From Oceanisphaera sp. IT1-181 (GTDB lineage Bacteria; Pseudomonadota; Gammaproteobacteria; Enterobacterales; Aeromonadaceae), in assembly GCF_033807535.1 (NCBI RefSeq), contig NZ_CP136856.1, positions 1,917,001 to 1,981,000 on the forward strand: a stretch of 64,000 bases of DNA. The letters are read 5' to 3'. How positions within the stretch are numbered: position 1 is the stretch's first letter; each line of letters begins with the position of its first letter. The translations under genes and the position numbers were made by a program. Below, in pieces: positions 25,980 to 33,877 of the stretch. Below the pieces are notes generated by a model. That model was given only the letters and a program-made list of their open reading frames with translations, was not told where the DNA came from and did no database searches.

Positions 25980-27206
25980 TTGACCGTTAAACAGCGCCAA
26001 GTATTTTATATTCACGGATTTGACCCCAGAGGCGCCAGGCATTATCACCAGCTTTACAGCTCTCAGTCAGCCCAGCAAGCTTCAGTCAATGGCTTACACA
26101 TTGATGTATCGGCGCGCCAGCGCAATAGTAGCCATCATCATCAATGGCAGCTCAACACCGAGCACACTCACACCCAATACAACTACCTAGGGTGGGACGA
26201 CATAGTGCGCCAGCATTGGGGTAAAGGCTGGCGACAAATTCTAAATGATCTCTATTACGTCAGCCTGGTGTACCTGCTTAGCGGCAACGTATTTACCTTT
26301 GCCAAAGCCTCTGTTAAACAAATGATGGCCGGTTTATACCCCATAATTTACATATTGCTGGGTACTGGCATCAGCCTGTTTGCCGCATTCTCTGGCGCCG
26401 ACCTAATTAAAGCCGCCATGCTGCATGGGCCGGAACAATCCAATATGTTCTCGGGTATCAGCCTCATGCTCACCCAACAGGCACTACCCTGGCTGCTGGG
26501 CATGATCATTTTTGTATTGCTTATGCAGGGAGTAAAAAAACTGGGCGACAAGCTGGCTGCTTTTTGGCTGCTGCGTATTTATGCCTTTACCGCCAAGTGG
26601 GCCGGAGGCAAGGTACCCGCGCTTAACCAGCGCAGCACAGCGTTTGCCGAACAGATCACCAAGGCTATTCAAGACCCGAATAACGACGAGGTGGTGATTA
26701 TTGGCCACAGCGTTGGCACCATTCTGGCAATGCCCACCATGGCCGCCGTATTGGCTGCCCTGCCCCATAACGTTGCCAACCGACACTATTTTGCCAACCA
26801 TAGAGTGGTGCTGATCACTCTTGGCCAGTGCATACCCTTAATGAGCTTTCAGCCCAGCGCCAAAGATTTTAGAGAACATCTGCAACAACTGGGCCAAACG
26901 CCGCACCTAACCTGGCTCGACTACACAGCCCCCACAGACGGGGCCTGCTTTCCATTACTTGACCCTATCACCTCTTGCGGCTTAACGAGATCGCCCAACG
27001 CCGGCCCACAATTACTGTCGCCGCGGTTTTTTACGCTCTATAATGCTGCGCGTTACAAGAAATTACGTCGCGCTTGGTATACCATGCATTTTTTATATTT
27101 AATGGCCACCGACAAAACGGGCCCCTACGACTTTTTTGCCTTTACCGCCGGCCCAAAGCGAGTAGTTCGCCATATAAATACCCCTTCGGGGAGCCGTACG
27201 CTTTAA
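25980..27206 (+). CDS. Membrane protein with alpha/beta-hydrolase motif, unknown function
   Basis: No specific family recognised. The TTG at 25980 is chosen because AAAGGAA lies just upstream and the longer frame begins inside repeat DNA; this gives 408 residues. Seen: VFYIHGFDPRG near the N-terminus (oxyanion-type HG), nucleophile elbow GHSVG at about 242-246 after a VVIIGHS strand, and HRVVLITLGQCIPLMS afterwards. Between the two halves of the hydrolase core lie two or three transmembrane helices (about 90-140 and 168-190), so a membrane-embedded lipase or esterase is plausible but unproven. The last codons (PSGSRTL) come from a family C hairpin. Isolated between family A elements. Confidence 0.7.
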   Translation: MTVKQRQVFYIHGFDPRGARHYHQLYSSQSAQQASVNGLHIDVSARQRNSSHHHQWQLNTEHTHTQYNYLGWDDIVRQHWGKGWRQILNDLYYVSLVYLLSGNVFTFAKASVKQMMAGLYPIIYILLGTGISLFAAFSGADLIKAAMLHGPEQSNMFSGISLMLTQQALPWLLGMIIFVLLMQGVKKLGDKLAAFWLLRIYAFTAKWAGGKVPALNQRSTAFAEQITKAIQDPNNDEVVIIGHSVGTILAMPTMAAVLAALPHNVANRHYFANHRVVLITLGQCIPLMSFQPSAKDFREHLQQLGQTPHLTWLDYTAPTDGACFPLLDPITSCGLTRSPNAGPQLLSPRFFTLYNAARYKKLRRAWYTMHFLYLMATDKTGPYDFFAFTAGPKRVVRHINTPSGSRTL

Positions 27207-27938
27207 GCCGTAAGCCGTCAGTTAAAGACAAATGCTAAACCTAAGAGCGTAAGAGCTATTTTTGCCACGGAACCCACGGAAAAATGAAGATCTAAAACCC
27301 AAGATAACCCTCTTGAGGATACCTGATTACCCACAAAGCTCAGCCATGTTTCAGAGAACTCAGCACCAATGAATTCAATAGGTTACAGGTAGTCGCCGCC
27401 TCTTCGGTGAAGAATATGAGGCTCAGTTTGGTATTTCGACCTTGTAGGGGCCCGTCTCTTCGACGAAGAGGACTTCGGCCCGGTTTGGTGTTTGGGTTTA
27501 AATCTAAACCTCAGTAACAGCCAGCAGAGCTGGCCTGCCGAAGTCCTCTTTATTAAAGAGACGGGGCAGCTACAAAGAACAAACCGAAACAGGGTGCGTT
27601 ATGGCTGAGTTTCATACGTAATCAGGTGAGGATAAGCCCTTACAAGAAGAAATATTTTTAAATATTTTAGGTTTTTGGTCTACTTCCGTGGATTCCGTGT
27701 TCTTCCGTGGCAAAAAAATATCTAGTGTCTGTCGCTGGCCTTAGTCCGTGGTAGAAATACTCTTGAACTTATTTTTAACTGAAAGCTGACGGCTTATAGC
27801 TCCCCGAAAGGGCTAGCCCTTACCATTAACATTATTTTTCGCTCTTATCCCAGCTTAATTTTTCCGTGGATTCCGTGTTCTTCCGTGGCAAAGAAGTCTT
27901 TCGTCTTTGTACTGTGTTTATCTTTAAGAGGAATTTTC
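27207..27938. repeat. Family A/C unit with a nested family B MITE, then a half unit
   Basis: Family C hairpin at 27181-27191 leads into the family A left arm at 27258-27284. The core is interrupted by the MITE at 27322-27626. The core then resumes (GATAAGCCCTTACAA), the right arm is at 27681-27718, and an inverted family C block lies at 27785-27812 (GACGGCTTATAGCTCCCCGAAAGGG). A solitary right arm follows at 27859-27893, just before the P450 gene. No gene is supported. Confidence 0.8.
27322..27626. mobile_element. Family B MITE, 305 bp, 8-bp target duplication TGAGGATA, inside family A
   Basis: Begins CCTGATTACCCACAAAGCTC and ends with CATACGTAATCAGG. Exact 8-bp direct repeats TGAGGATA flank it at 27314-27321 and 27627-27634. 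Subterminal CTCAGCCAT is inverted as ATGGCTGAG near the other end. The insertion splits the core of a family A element, so B moved after A was in place. No coding capacity. Confidence 0.9.
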
Positions 27939-29351
27939 ATGCCCTGCCCCGTATTCCCTAAACCTGCGAAAAGCAAAGCGTCACTGTGGAAGGTATTTTT
28001 CACCAAACGTCATTCTTGGTTAGATGCCTTGTACGAGCGCAGCTACAGCATGAAGATGGGCGAATACAAACTGCCAGGATTTAGGTTGTATATGGTGAAT
28101 CAACCCGACTTAGTGCGCAGGATCATGGTGCAAGACATTGCCAACTTCCCTAAAAATCAGCTGCTGGGCGAAATACTCGAGCCGTTATTGGGCGAAAGCA
28201 TTTTCACCACTAATGGCGAACAGTGGCAAAAACAACGCAATATGCTGGATCCGGCCTTTAAGCATACTCGTGTCCAGCAAGTGTTTGGCTTAATGCAAGC
28301 CGCCGTTAATGACATGTCGGCCCGACTTACACAGCACCAGCCAGGGCAAGACATAGATCCTGAAATGACCTTTATTACCGCCGATATTATCTTTCGCACC
28401 ATAATGTCTACTCAGCTCCAGCCCGCCCAAGCGGAACAGATCTTGGCGGCCTTCGTGCATTTTCAGGCCGAGTCTCCGAAGTTGGCACTGCTCAAAATGT
28501 TTCGTTTTCCGCAGTTTATGCAACGGGGCCGCAGCGAGCGTAAACGCATTAGCGCAGCCAAAGATATTCGCCGCGCCATAGAAGAGATAGTGACACCGCG
28601 CTATCAACAAGCTCAAGCCGCTCGCCAAGGCTGCCCGCAAAGCCAAACGGCGTTAGCTGAGCAACAAGATATTTTATCGTCTTTGTTGCAAGCCACCGAT
28701 GGCGATACTCAAGCACCTTTTTCATTCAACGAAATTATTGACCAGATCTCCATGCTGTTTTTAGCAGGACACGAAACTACAGCTAGCTCATTAACTTGGT
28801 CTTTATATTTACTGGCGCTATATCCAGAGATACAACAACAGGCCCGCGCAGAAGTGCAAGCCGTATTGGCTGAACAAGATGATCAAGCGATGAGTGTGCA
28901 GGCTCTGCGCAAAATGATCTTGGTGCGCGACACCTTTCGTGAGGCCCTACGCCTATATCCACCAGTAGGCTTTTTATCCCGCGAGTGTACTCACGCCACC
29001 CAAATGCGTGACAAAAATATGCCTGCGGGCTCGTCGGTAATGATCTCGCCTTGGCTTATTCATCGTCATCAAGACTTTTGGGATAACCCTCATGGTTTCG
29101 ACCCAGGCCGTTTCACTAGTAAGAATCTTAAGACACCGCTCAGTAAATCTTATTTGCCTTTTGGCGCCGGCCCACGAGTTTGCATAGGCGCCACTTTTGC
29201 TCAACAAGAAGCCAGCCTTATTTTGGCCACCATATTAAAAGACTATCATTTTGCCCTGGCCGACGGCTTTGTGCCCGAGCCTGTTGGTAAATTAACCATT
29301 CGCTCACAAAATGGTATGAGCATAGTGCTCACCCCCATTAACAAAACATAA
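27939..29351 (+). CDS. Cytochrome P450
   Basis: Haem-thiolate monooxygenase; substrate unknown. From the ATG at 27939 (AAGAGGA 7 nt upstream; an upstream GTG lies in repeat DNA) the protein is 470 residues. Seen: I-helix oxygen-binding AGHETTASS at about 277, K-helix ExxR in FREALRLYPP at about 334, and haem-binding FGAGPRVCIG at about 408-417 with the cysteine ligand. It has no N-terminal membrane helix, so it is soluble. Architecture resembles the CYP102/CYP4-like fatty-acid hydroxylase group, which is only a guess at substrate. No ferredoxin or reductase gene is nearby, so redox partners must be encoded elsewhere. Confidence 0.93.
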   Translation: MPCPVFPKPAKSKASLWKVFFTKRHSWLDALYERSYSMKMGEYKLPGFRLYMVNQPDLVRRIMVQDIANFPKNQLLGEILEPLLGESIFTTNGEQWQKQRNMLDPAFKHTRVQQVFGLMQAAVNDMSARLTQHQPGQDIDPEMTFITADIIFRTIMSTQLQPAQAEQILAAFVHFQAESPKLALLKMFRFPQFMQRGRSERKRISAAKDIRRAIEEIVTPRYQQAQAARQGCPQSQTALAEQQDILSSLLQATDGDTQAPFSFNEIIDQISMLFLAGHETTASSLTWSLYLLALYPEIQQQARAEVQAVLAEQDDQAMSVQALRKMILVRDTFREALRLYPPVGFLSRECTHATQMRDKNMPAGSSVMISPWLIHRHQDFWDNPHGFDPGRFTSKNLKTPLSKSYLPFGAGPRVCIGATFAQQEASLILATILKDYHFALADGFVPEPVGKLTIRSQNGMSIVLTPINKT

Positions 29352-29710
29352 GTAACATCTTGGGGAGCTATCAGCTGTAAGCTGTCAGATAAACAAAATA
29401 GCGCCCAGCTCCCAGCGCCAAGAAAAAATAAACCTAAAGACTTCTCGGCCACGGAAGAACACGGAATACACGGAAAAATAGAGATGTAAACCAAAACCAG
29501 ATCTCTTAGTAGTTAAGACCTTACAAATAACAAGTATTTTATATTTTGCCCTACTTCCGTGGGTTCCGTGGGTTCCGTGGCAAAATTAGCTCTTAAAAAC
29601 TAAGACTCATCGGCCACGGAAGAACACCCTATTTATGATGATAAGCACGAAAAACGCTTAGTGCCCCGAACTACTTAACCGTATTTACATAACGACAGAG
29701 ACCAAGATAA
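29352..29710. repeat. Family A element downstream of the P450 gene
   Basis: Complete unit at about 29445-29587: left arm CGGCCACGGAAGAACACGG, core AGTTAAGACCTTACAAATAA, right arm with three TTCCGTGG blocks ending GGCAAAATTAGC. An extra left-arm fragment (GGCCACGGAAGAACACCC) is at 29611-29628. A GGGGAGCTATCAGCTGTAAG family C remnant lies at 29361-29380. About 80 bp remain for the promoter of the next gene. Confidence 0.75.
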
Positions 29711-30088
29711 ATGAAAGAACGACTTGCCGGTTTTTTACTGATGTGTGCCGTGGTGCCACTGGCTATTTTAGGCTATCTGATTATTTGCTACGTGGGCTTT
29801 ATCGGCAAAGTAGAGCGTGGGCGCAGCGGCGTGCGGGCGCTGGATCACTTTGTGAATGCTTCTGTACTTAACGGTTACGCTTGGGAGTCAGTTTCGTCCC
29901 ACGCTTGGCGCGAACGAGACAACAAAAAATGGGCGCAATTCGTGATCTGGCTAACCAATAAATTTCAGCAAAATCATTGCCAACGCGCCAACAAACGCGA
30001 ACAACCCCTAGTCGACCTAGTGCTACAAAAAGGCCTACATAAACAAACCATTAAAAACAGCGCCCCTACGGGGAGCCGTCAGCTTTAA
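29711..30088 (+). CDS. Small single-pass membrane protein, unknown
   Basis: Not recognised. 125 residues: an N-terminal hydrophobic helix (about 7-32, GFLLMCAVVPLAILGYLIIC), then a soluble part with many charged and aromatic residues (ALDHFVNASVLNGYAWESVS, HAWRERDNKKWAQFVIWL). The last codons (APTGSRQL) are read from the family C hairpin CCCCTACGGGG, so the true C-terminus may once have been different. It stands alone between two family A elements. Codon use resembles ordinary genes here, which supports a real coding region. Confidence 0.6.
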   Translation: MKERLAGFLLMCAVVPLAILGYLIICYVGFIGKVERGRSGVRALDHFVNASVLNGYAWESVSSHAWRERDNKKWAQFVIWLTNKFQQNHCQRANKREQPLVDLVLQKGLHKQTIKNSAPTGSRQL

Positions 30089-30491
30089 GCTGTCAGCGAT
30101 CAGCTACTAGTGACATCAAAACCTAAGAGCCTTTTTTGCCACGGAAGAACACGGAATCCACGGAAGGAGTGAAAAAATCTAAAGATAATAAATTATATTT
30201 GTAAGGTCTAACCCAATAAATATCGCTTTTGATGTAAGTCTTTATTTTTTCCGTGGATTCCGTGGATTCCGTGGCCGAATCGTCTTGGTCTCGATAGAGC
30301 TTGTGATGGTTAAGATCTTACCCCCCAATAACTGGGCACTTTTCCGCTCTTATCTCTATTTTTCCGTGGATTCCGTGTTCTTCCGTGGCAAAATGGTTTT
30401 AAATTTATGTTTAACTGACAGCTGTGTTTTGTGCTATTATCCCGCGCGCTACAAACGAATAGAAAAATAACCCCAGGTATGGACACTCAAT
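30089..30491. repeat. Family A unit plus a solitary right arm before kpsS
   Basis: Complete unit at about 30131-30277: left arm CTTTTTTGCCACGGAAGAAC, core ATTTGTAAGGTCTAACCC, right arm with three TCCGTGG blocks. A second, right-arm-only copy lies at 30359-30393. The remaining 100 bp (TGTGCTATTATCCCGCG...) must hold the kpsS promoter. No RfaH ops site is present here. Confidence 0.75.
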
Positions 30492-31775
30492 ATGAAATCG
30501 GTACTACTGCTTCAAGGTCCCCTGGGGCCGTTCTTTAAACATCTCTCGCAGTTTTTAAATACCAAAGATATTAACGTTCATAAAATAAACTTTAATGGCG
30601 GCGACACCTGCTGGCACTGCACCGGAACGACTGCCTTCTATACCGGCAGCTTGCCAGAGTGGCGCAATTACTTATCCAACTACATAAACACCCACAACAT
30701 AGACACCCTATTTTGCTACAGTGACTGTCGCGAATATCATGCAGTGGCTCGCGAATATTGTCTAAAAAATAACATTCGCTTTTTTGTATTTGAAGAAGGT
30801 TATCTACGCCCACATTACATAACGCTAGAACAAAATGGCGTAAACGCGCACAGCCCTTGGTTTGGCAACCTAAGCAAACAACTGCCCAACGGCAGTACCG
30901 AGCACGTAAAACATAAGCTGGATATTAAACCCAACTTCAAACGTCGTATTTTTTACGCCATGCGTTATTACCTAAATTTACAGCTTGCTCGCCCAAAGTT
31001 TCGCCGTTATGTGCACCATCGCCATCGCCCCTATTGGCAAGAGGGTTTGGCTTGGTTAAAAGGCTGGTACACCAAATATACTCATATTGCTAAAGACGAA
31101 GCTCTACAACAACAGTTGATTAACAAACACTCAGGCCATATTCATTTGGTACCTTTGCAGGTCGCCGACGACTTTCAAATTCGTACTCACTCGGTTTTTA
31201 ATGATGTTGCGGACTCAATCACCCATATAATAAATTCATTTGCTGCCTATGCGCCTAAGGATGACGTATTAGTATTTAAACATCACCCGATGGACCGGGG
31301 CTATACCCACTATCGTGAACAGATCAATAAACAAGCGGCAGAACTTGGCGTAAGCCAACGGGTCTTTTACGGCTTCGAATTATCGCTGCCCGACCTTTAT
31401 CGCCACTGCAAAGGTCTGGTCACCGTTAACAGCACCGTTGGGCTATCAGCTCTGTTTCACCACGTGCCCACTATTACCTTGGGCAAAGCGCTATACGATA
31501 TTCCCGGCCTTACCACCCAAGGCACCTTAGCCATGTTTTGGCGTTCACCACAACCGGTAGACGTGACGTTATTTAAACAACTGCGCGCATTTTTGCTACA
31601 GCACACCCAGCTTAATGGCAGCTTTTATTGTGAGCCACAAAAAACCTGTGAAAGCATCTGGCAGCACCTAGAGCAAAAAGCCGTGCCCGCCATTAAGCTA
31701 GCACCGTCGCTTATAGTCGTGCCTAAAACTCAACGCCACGTCGCAGACAAGAATAAAGACCAAGAAGTCGCATAA
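30492..31775 (+). CDS. kpsS: Capsule polysaccharide Kdo transferase KpsS-like
   Basis: Family of retaining beta-Kdo transferases that start the poly-Kdo linker on lyso-phosphatidylglycerol for ABC-exported capsules; cytoplasmic face of the inner membrane. 427 residues. Seen: VLLLQGPLGPFF near the N-terminus, FVFEEGYLRPHYITLE, LVPLQVADDFQIRTHS, FKHHPMDRGY, and LVTVNSTVGLSALFHHVPTI, the order typical of KpsS and the Kdo-transferase halves of KpsC. No kpsC lies in the window, which is unusual because the two normally act in sequence. It lies upstream of the ops-led capsule transcript, so it is expressed separately. The stop is followed at once by a family C hairpin. Confidence 0.88.
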   Translation: MKSVLLLQGPLGPFFKHLSQFLNTKDINVHKINFNGGDTCWHCTGTTAFYTGSLPEWRNYLSNYINTHNIDTLFCYSDCREYHAVAREYCLKNNIRFFVFEEGYLRPHYITLEQNGVNAHSPWFGNLSKQLPNGSTEHVKHKLDIKPNFKRRIFYAMRYYLNLQLARPKFRRYVHHRHRPYWQEGLAWLKGWYTKYTHIAKDEALQQQLINKHSGHIHLVPLQVADDFQIRTHSVFNDVADSITHIINSFAAYAPKDDVLVFKHHPMDRGYTHYREQINKQAAELGVSQRVFYGFELSLPDLYRHCKGLVTVNSTVGLSALFHHVPTITLGKALYDIPGLTTQGTLAMFWRSPQPVDVTLFKQLRAFLLQHTQLNGSFYCEPQKTCESIWQHLEQKAVPAIKLAPSLIVVPKTQRHVADKNKDQEVA

Positions 31776-32463
31776 CCCCTTCGGGGAGCTGTAAGCTTTA
31801 AGCCGTAAGCCTGTCTCTTAGTCACACCTGATTACGTATGAACCTCAGCCATAATGCACCCTGTTTAGGTTTGTTCTTTGTAGCTGCCAACTTGTTCGGC
31901 AGGCCAGCTTTGCTGGCTTTTTAAGGCCTAAACACAAAACCGAGCCGAATAAATTGGCTCCTACAAGAGCAAAACATAAAACCATGCTGAAGCCGTCCGT
32001 CTCTTCAGCGAAGAGGGCTTCGGCAGTCCTGCTAAGCGGGATAAAGGCCAGCTACAAGGTAAAAATACGTGGCTACAGCAGTACATCTGCCTACTTCATG
32101 TGTCTTATAAGGCAAGAAAAAGGTGTGATGAAGAGACAGGCCGTAAGCTGTCAGTTAAATAAGAACCGCAGCGGTACGTCTTACGCGATACGCTGTAAAT
32201 TAAAGATTAACCGAAAAGTAATTCGCTTAACGCTAGTCAGTCCCACACGGCGGGATTTAACAAGCCATTTAGCTGCGCTGAGTATCTCTGCTAAAGCAGC
32301 GGCAGCAAGGGGCTATGTTTTCGCCCTTACCATTAACATTATTTTTCGCTTTTCTCAGCTTAATTTTTCCGTGGGTTCCGTGCTTCTCGTAACAAAAAAG
32401 CGTGGCAAAAAAGGTCTTTAGTTTTTAAGGGGCAAGCTGGTTGGCGGACAACGAAACCTACTA
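31776..32463. repeat. Family C hairpin, truncated family B MITE and family A right arm
   Basis: CCCCTTCGGGGAGCTGTAAG (31777-31796) follows the kpsS stop. A family B left end CCTGATTACGTATGAACC starts at 31827 and internal B sequence runs to about 32070, but no GTAATCAGG end is present, so the copy is truncated. A diverged family A right arm is at 32365-32409 (TTTTTCCGTGGGTTCCGTGC ... GCGTGGCAAAAAA). An open frame at 31954-32421 runs through all of this and is not credible as a gene. Confidence 0.7.
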
Positions 32464-32736
32464 CTAGTAGTGGTAGCGACACGAAATTATCGTAATTGCC
32501 TGCTCATCTACTGCATACACAAGTCTATTTGTATCATCGATACGTCGAGACCAAAAGCCAGATAGATGTTCCTTTAAAGGCTCCGGTTTACCAATGCCCT
32601 CAAATGGGGAACGCTTAACATCATTGATGAGTCTATTAATACGCTTTAGTGTTTTTTTGTCTTGGGTTTGCCAATACAAATAGTCACCCCAAGCATCGCC
32701 TGTCCACGACAATAAACGCTGACTACTACTCATCAA
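32464..32736 (-). CDS. yoeB: Toxin YoeB (ribosome-dependent mRNA endonuclease)
   Basis: RelE-superfamily toxin that cleaves mRNA on the ribosome when released from YefM. Near-identity in key stretches to E. coli YoeB: WGDYLYWQTQDKKTLKRIN, SPFEGIGKPEPLK, LSGFWSRRIDDTNRLVYAV and the C-terminal CRYHY, which include the expected catalytic Glu, Arg and His-Tyr residues. 90 residues, with about six extra at the N-terminus. It overlaps yefM by 11 bp and is cotranscribed from the promoter upstream of yefM. Confidence 0.95.
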   Translation of the reverse strand: MMSSSQRLLSWTGDAWGDYLYWQTQDKKTLKRINRLINDVKRSPFEGIGKPEPLKEHLSGFWSRRIDDTNRLVYAVDEQAITIISCRYHY

Positions 32737-32980
32737 TTAGCTCTCGTGCTGTCGTTTTTCCAGCACGATACTGCGCTATCGAACGGTTCAAGTGCTCTGC
32801 ATTTTTAGGTGAGCGCAATAGATGAACTGTTTCCATTAGGCTGTTGTAGTAATCTAGCGACATTACAACTGCGTCTGCAGAGTCTCGACGTGTAATTATA
32901 GTTGTGTCTGCATCGTTCACGACACCATCCAAGACCGCTTTAAGACTATTTCTTGCTTCTGTAAAAGATACGATTCTCAT
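32726..32980 (-). CDS. yefM: Antitoxin YefM
   Basis: Phd/YefM antitoxin that neutralises YoeB and represses the operon. The start is placed at the ATG before RIVSFTEARNSLKAVLD because GGAGG lies 5 nt upstream; four extra upstream codons are not conserved. 84 residues. Seen: N-terminal DNA-binding fold (SFTEARNSLKAV, TIITRRDSADAVVMSLDYYN) and the toxin-binding C-terminal helix (NAEHLNRSIAQYRAGK). The pair is flanked by repeats on both sides, as if inserted as a cassette. Confidence 0.94.
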   Translation of the reverse strand: MRIVSFTEARNSLKAVLDGVVNDADTTIITRRDSADAVVMSLDYYNSLMETVHLLRSPKNAEHLNRSIAQYRAGKTTARELIDE

Positions 32981-32993
32981 AAGAACCTCCACA

Positions 32994-33040
32994 TGTACAA
33001 TTAATGGAACAAGTATAGCCTTACCAAATCAACCTGTACA
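32994..33040 (-). promoter_or_regulatory. yefM-yoeB promoter with two TGTACA operators
   Basis: On the minus strand, TGTACA (33040-33035) occupies the -35 position, 17 bp before a good -10 TATACT (33017-33012). A second TGTACA lies at 32994-32999, between the start site and the ribosome-binding site. TGTACA is the known core of the YefM operator in E. coli, so both are probable repressor sites, 41 bp apart or about four helical turns. The first would block the -35 directly. Confidence 0.75.
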
Positions 33041-33658
33041 GCTAAGCGGACATAGCCCCTTCGGGGAGCCGTAAGCCGTCAGTTCAAGATAAGAGCGTAA
33101 GAGCGTAAGAGCGTAAGAGCGTAAGAGCGTAAGAGCTATTTTTGCCACGGAAGAACACGGAACCCACGGAAAAGTGAAGAGCTGACCCAAAACATCATTT
33201 ATGGTTAAGACCTTACAAATTAAGAATTTTTTAGATTTTGGTCTTCTTCCGTGGGTTCCGTGGCAAAATATGGTTTTATCTTTAACTTATGGCTTACCGC
33301 TTAAGTAATATTGCATAATTCATGTGAAGTCTGCAGCCAGTTTATCCCTTAGTGACTCAAGATTTTTCGCCACGTAAGAGCACCCTCTTTGTTTACGAGA
33401 GTCACGGACGAGTTCAAAAGCGACAAATGATAAAGATATAGAGGGTTAAGATCTTACCCCTTAATAGTTTGGCACTTTTCGCTCTTATCTCTATTTTTCC
33501 GTGGGTTCAGTGGGTTCCGTGGCAAGAATGGCTCTAGGCTTTAGCCTTCTCTGACGGCACCCCGAAGGGGGCGGTCATTAATTGCGCAATCAATCTTCTG
33601 AGCGTCGCGCTAATAACTACTAAGTGCTATCATTGCGCGATTTTTTAAAACTTACGTC
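33041..33658. repeat. Repeat block: family C, 8-bp tandem repeat, two family A units
   Basis: Family C hairpin at 33056-33066. GAGCGTAA repeats five times at 33093-33132. A family A unit follows at about 33138-33270 (core ATGGTTAAGACCTTACAAATT). A second, more diverged unit lies at about 33363-33527 (core AGGGTTAAGATCTTACCCC), ending in an inverted family C block, CACCCCGAAGGGGG, at 33554-33567. No gene is supported. Confidence 0.75.
33093..33132. repeat. Five perfect tandem copies of GAGCGTAA
   Basis: Exact 8-bp microsatellite, five copies, at the outer edge of a family A unit. Other units have the single-copy equivalent (CTAAGAGCGTAAGAGC at 27241), so it arose by local slippage. It is intergenic, so no reading-frame phase variation is implied. 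Confidence 0.9.
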
Positions 33659-33686
33659 TTGCAAATTGCAAAAGCCGTAATATAAC
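33659..33686 (+). promoter_or_regulatory. Probable capsule operon promoter
   Basis: TTGCAA (33659-33664) and TATAAC (33681-33686) are separated by 16 bp, giving a reasonable sigma70 promoter. Initiation would fall near 33693, immediately before the JUMPstart sequence, which is where the promoter is expected for an ops-led transcript. Confidence 0.55.
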
Positions 33687-33697
33687 TAGCGTTATAT

Positions 33698-33735
33698 CAG
33701 CGTATTGGGAGCTGTAACCTAAGGGCGGTAGCGTG
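33698..33735 (+). promoter_or_regulatory. JUMPstart leader with RfaH ops element
   Basis: A 38-bp segment aligns with the enterobacterial JUMPstart consensus (CAG..., GGGAGCTGTAACC..., then GGGCGGTAGCGTG). It ends in a perfect ops core GGCGGTAGCGTG at 33724-33735, followed by TCTTTTTTAT. RfaH is recruited to polymerase paused at ops and suppresses termination over long surface-polysaccharide operons. The 140-bp leader runs to the lipoprotein gene. This marks the start of the capsule transcript and implies an RfaH protein elsewhere in the genome. Confidence 0.9.
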
Positions 33736-33877
33736 TCTTTTTTATAGTAATTTTACGCAGCCAATGTTAATAAATTGTTATAAAAAGAGTTCTTTCTTTA
33801 CTGCTGTTTAAATATTCATTTAATGCAGCTTACTTGCTCAATATTTACATTAAAAAACCGATAGAGCGCATTACTTC

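Noticed and set aside
27885..27938. GTG start for the P450 gene
   Set aside because: It lies in a family A right arm (GTGGCAAAG); the ATG at 27939 has AAGAGGA upstream and gives a normal P450 N-terminus.
30285..30470. 61-codon open frame before kpsS
   Set aside because: Repeat DNA read in frame; same peptide pieces recur at 35.3 kb in other copies.
31954..32421. 155-codon plus-strand open frame
   Set aside because: It runs through a truncated family B element, family C-like sequence and a family A arm; no ribosome-binding site or protein-like composition.
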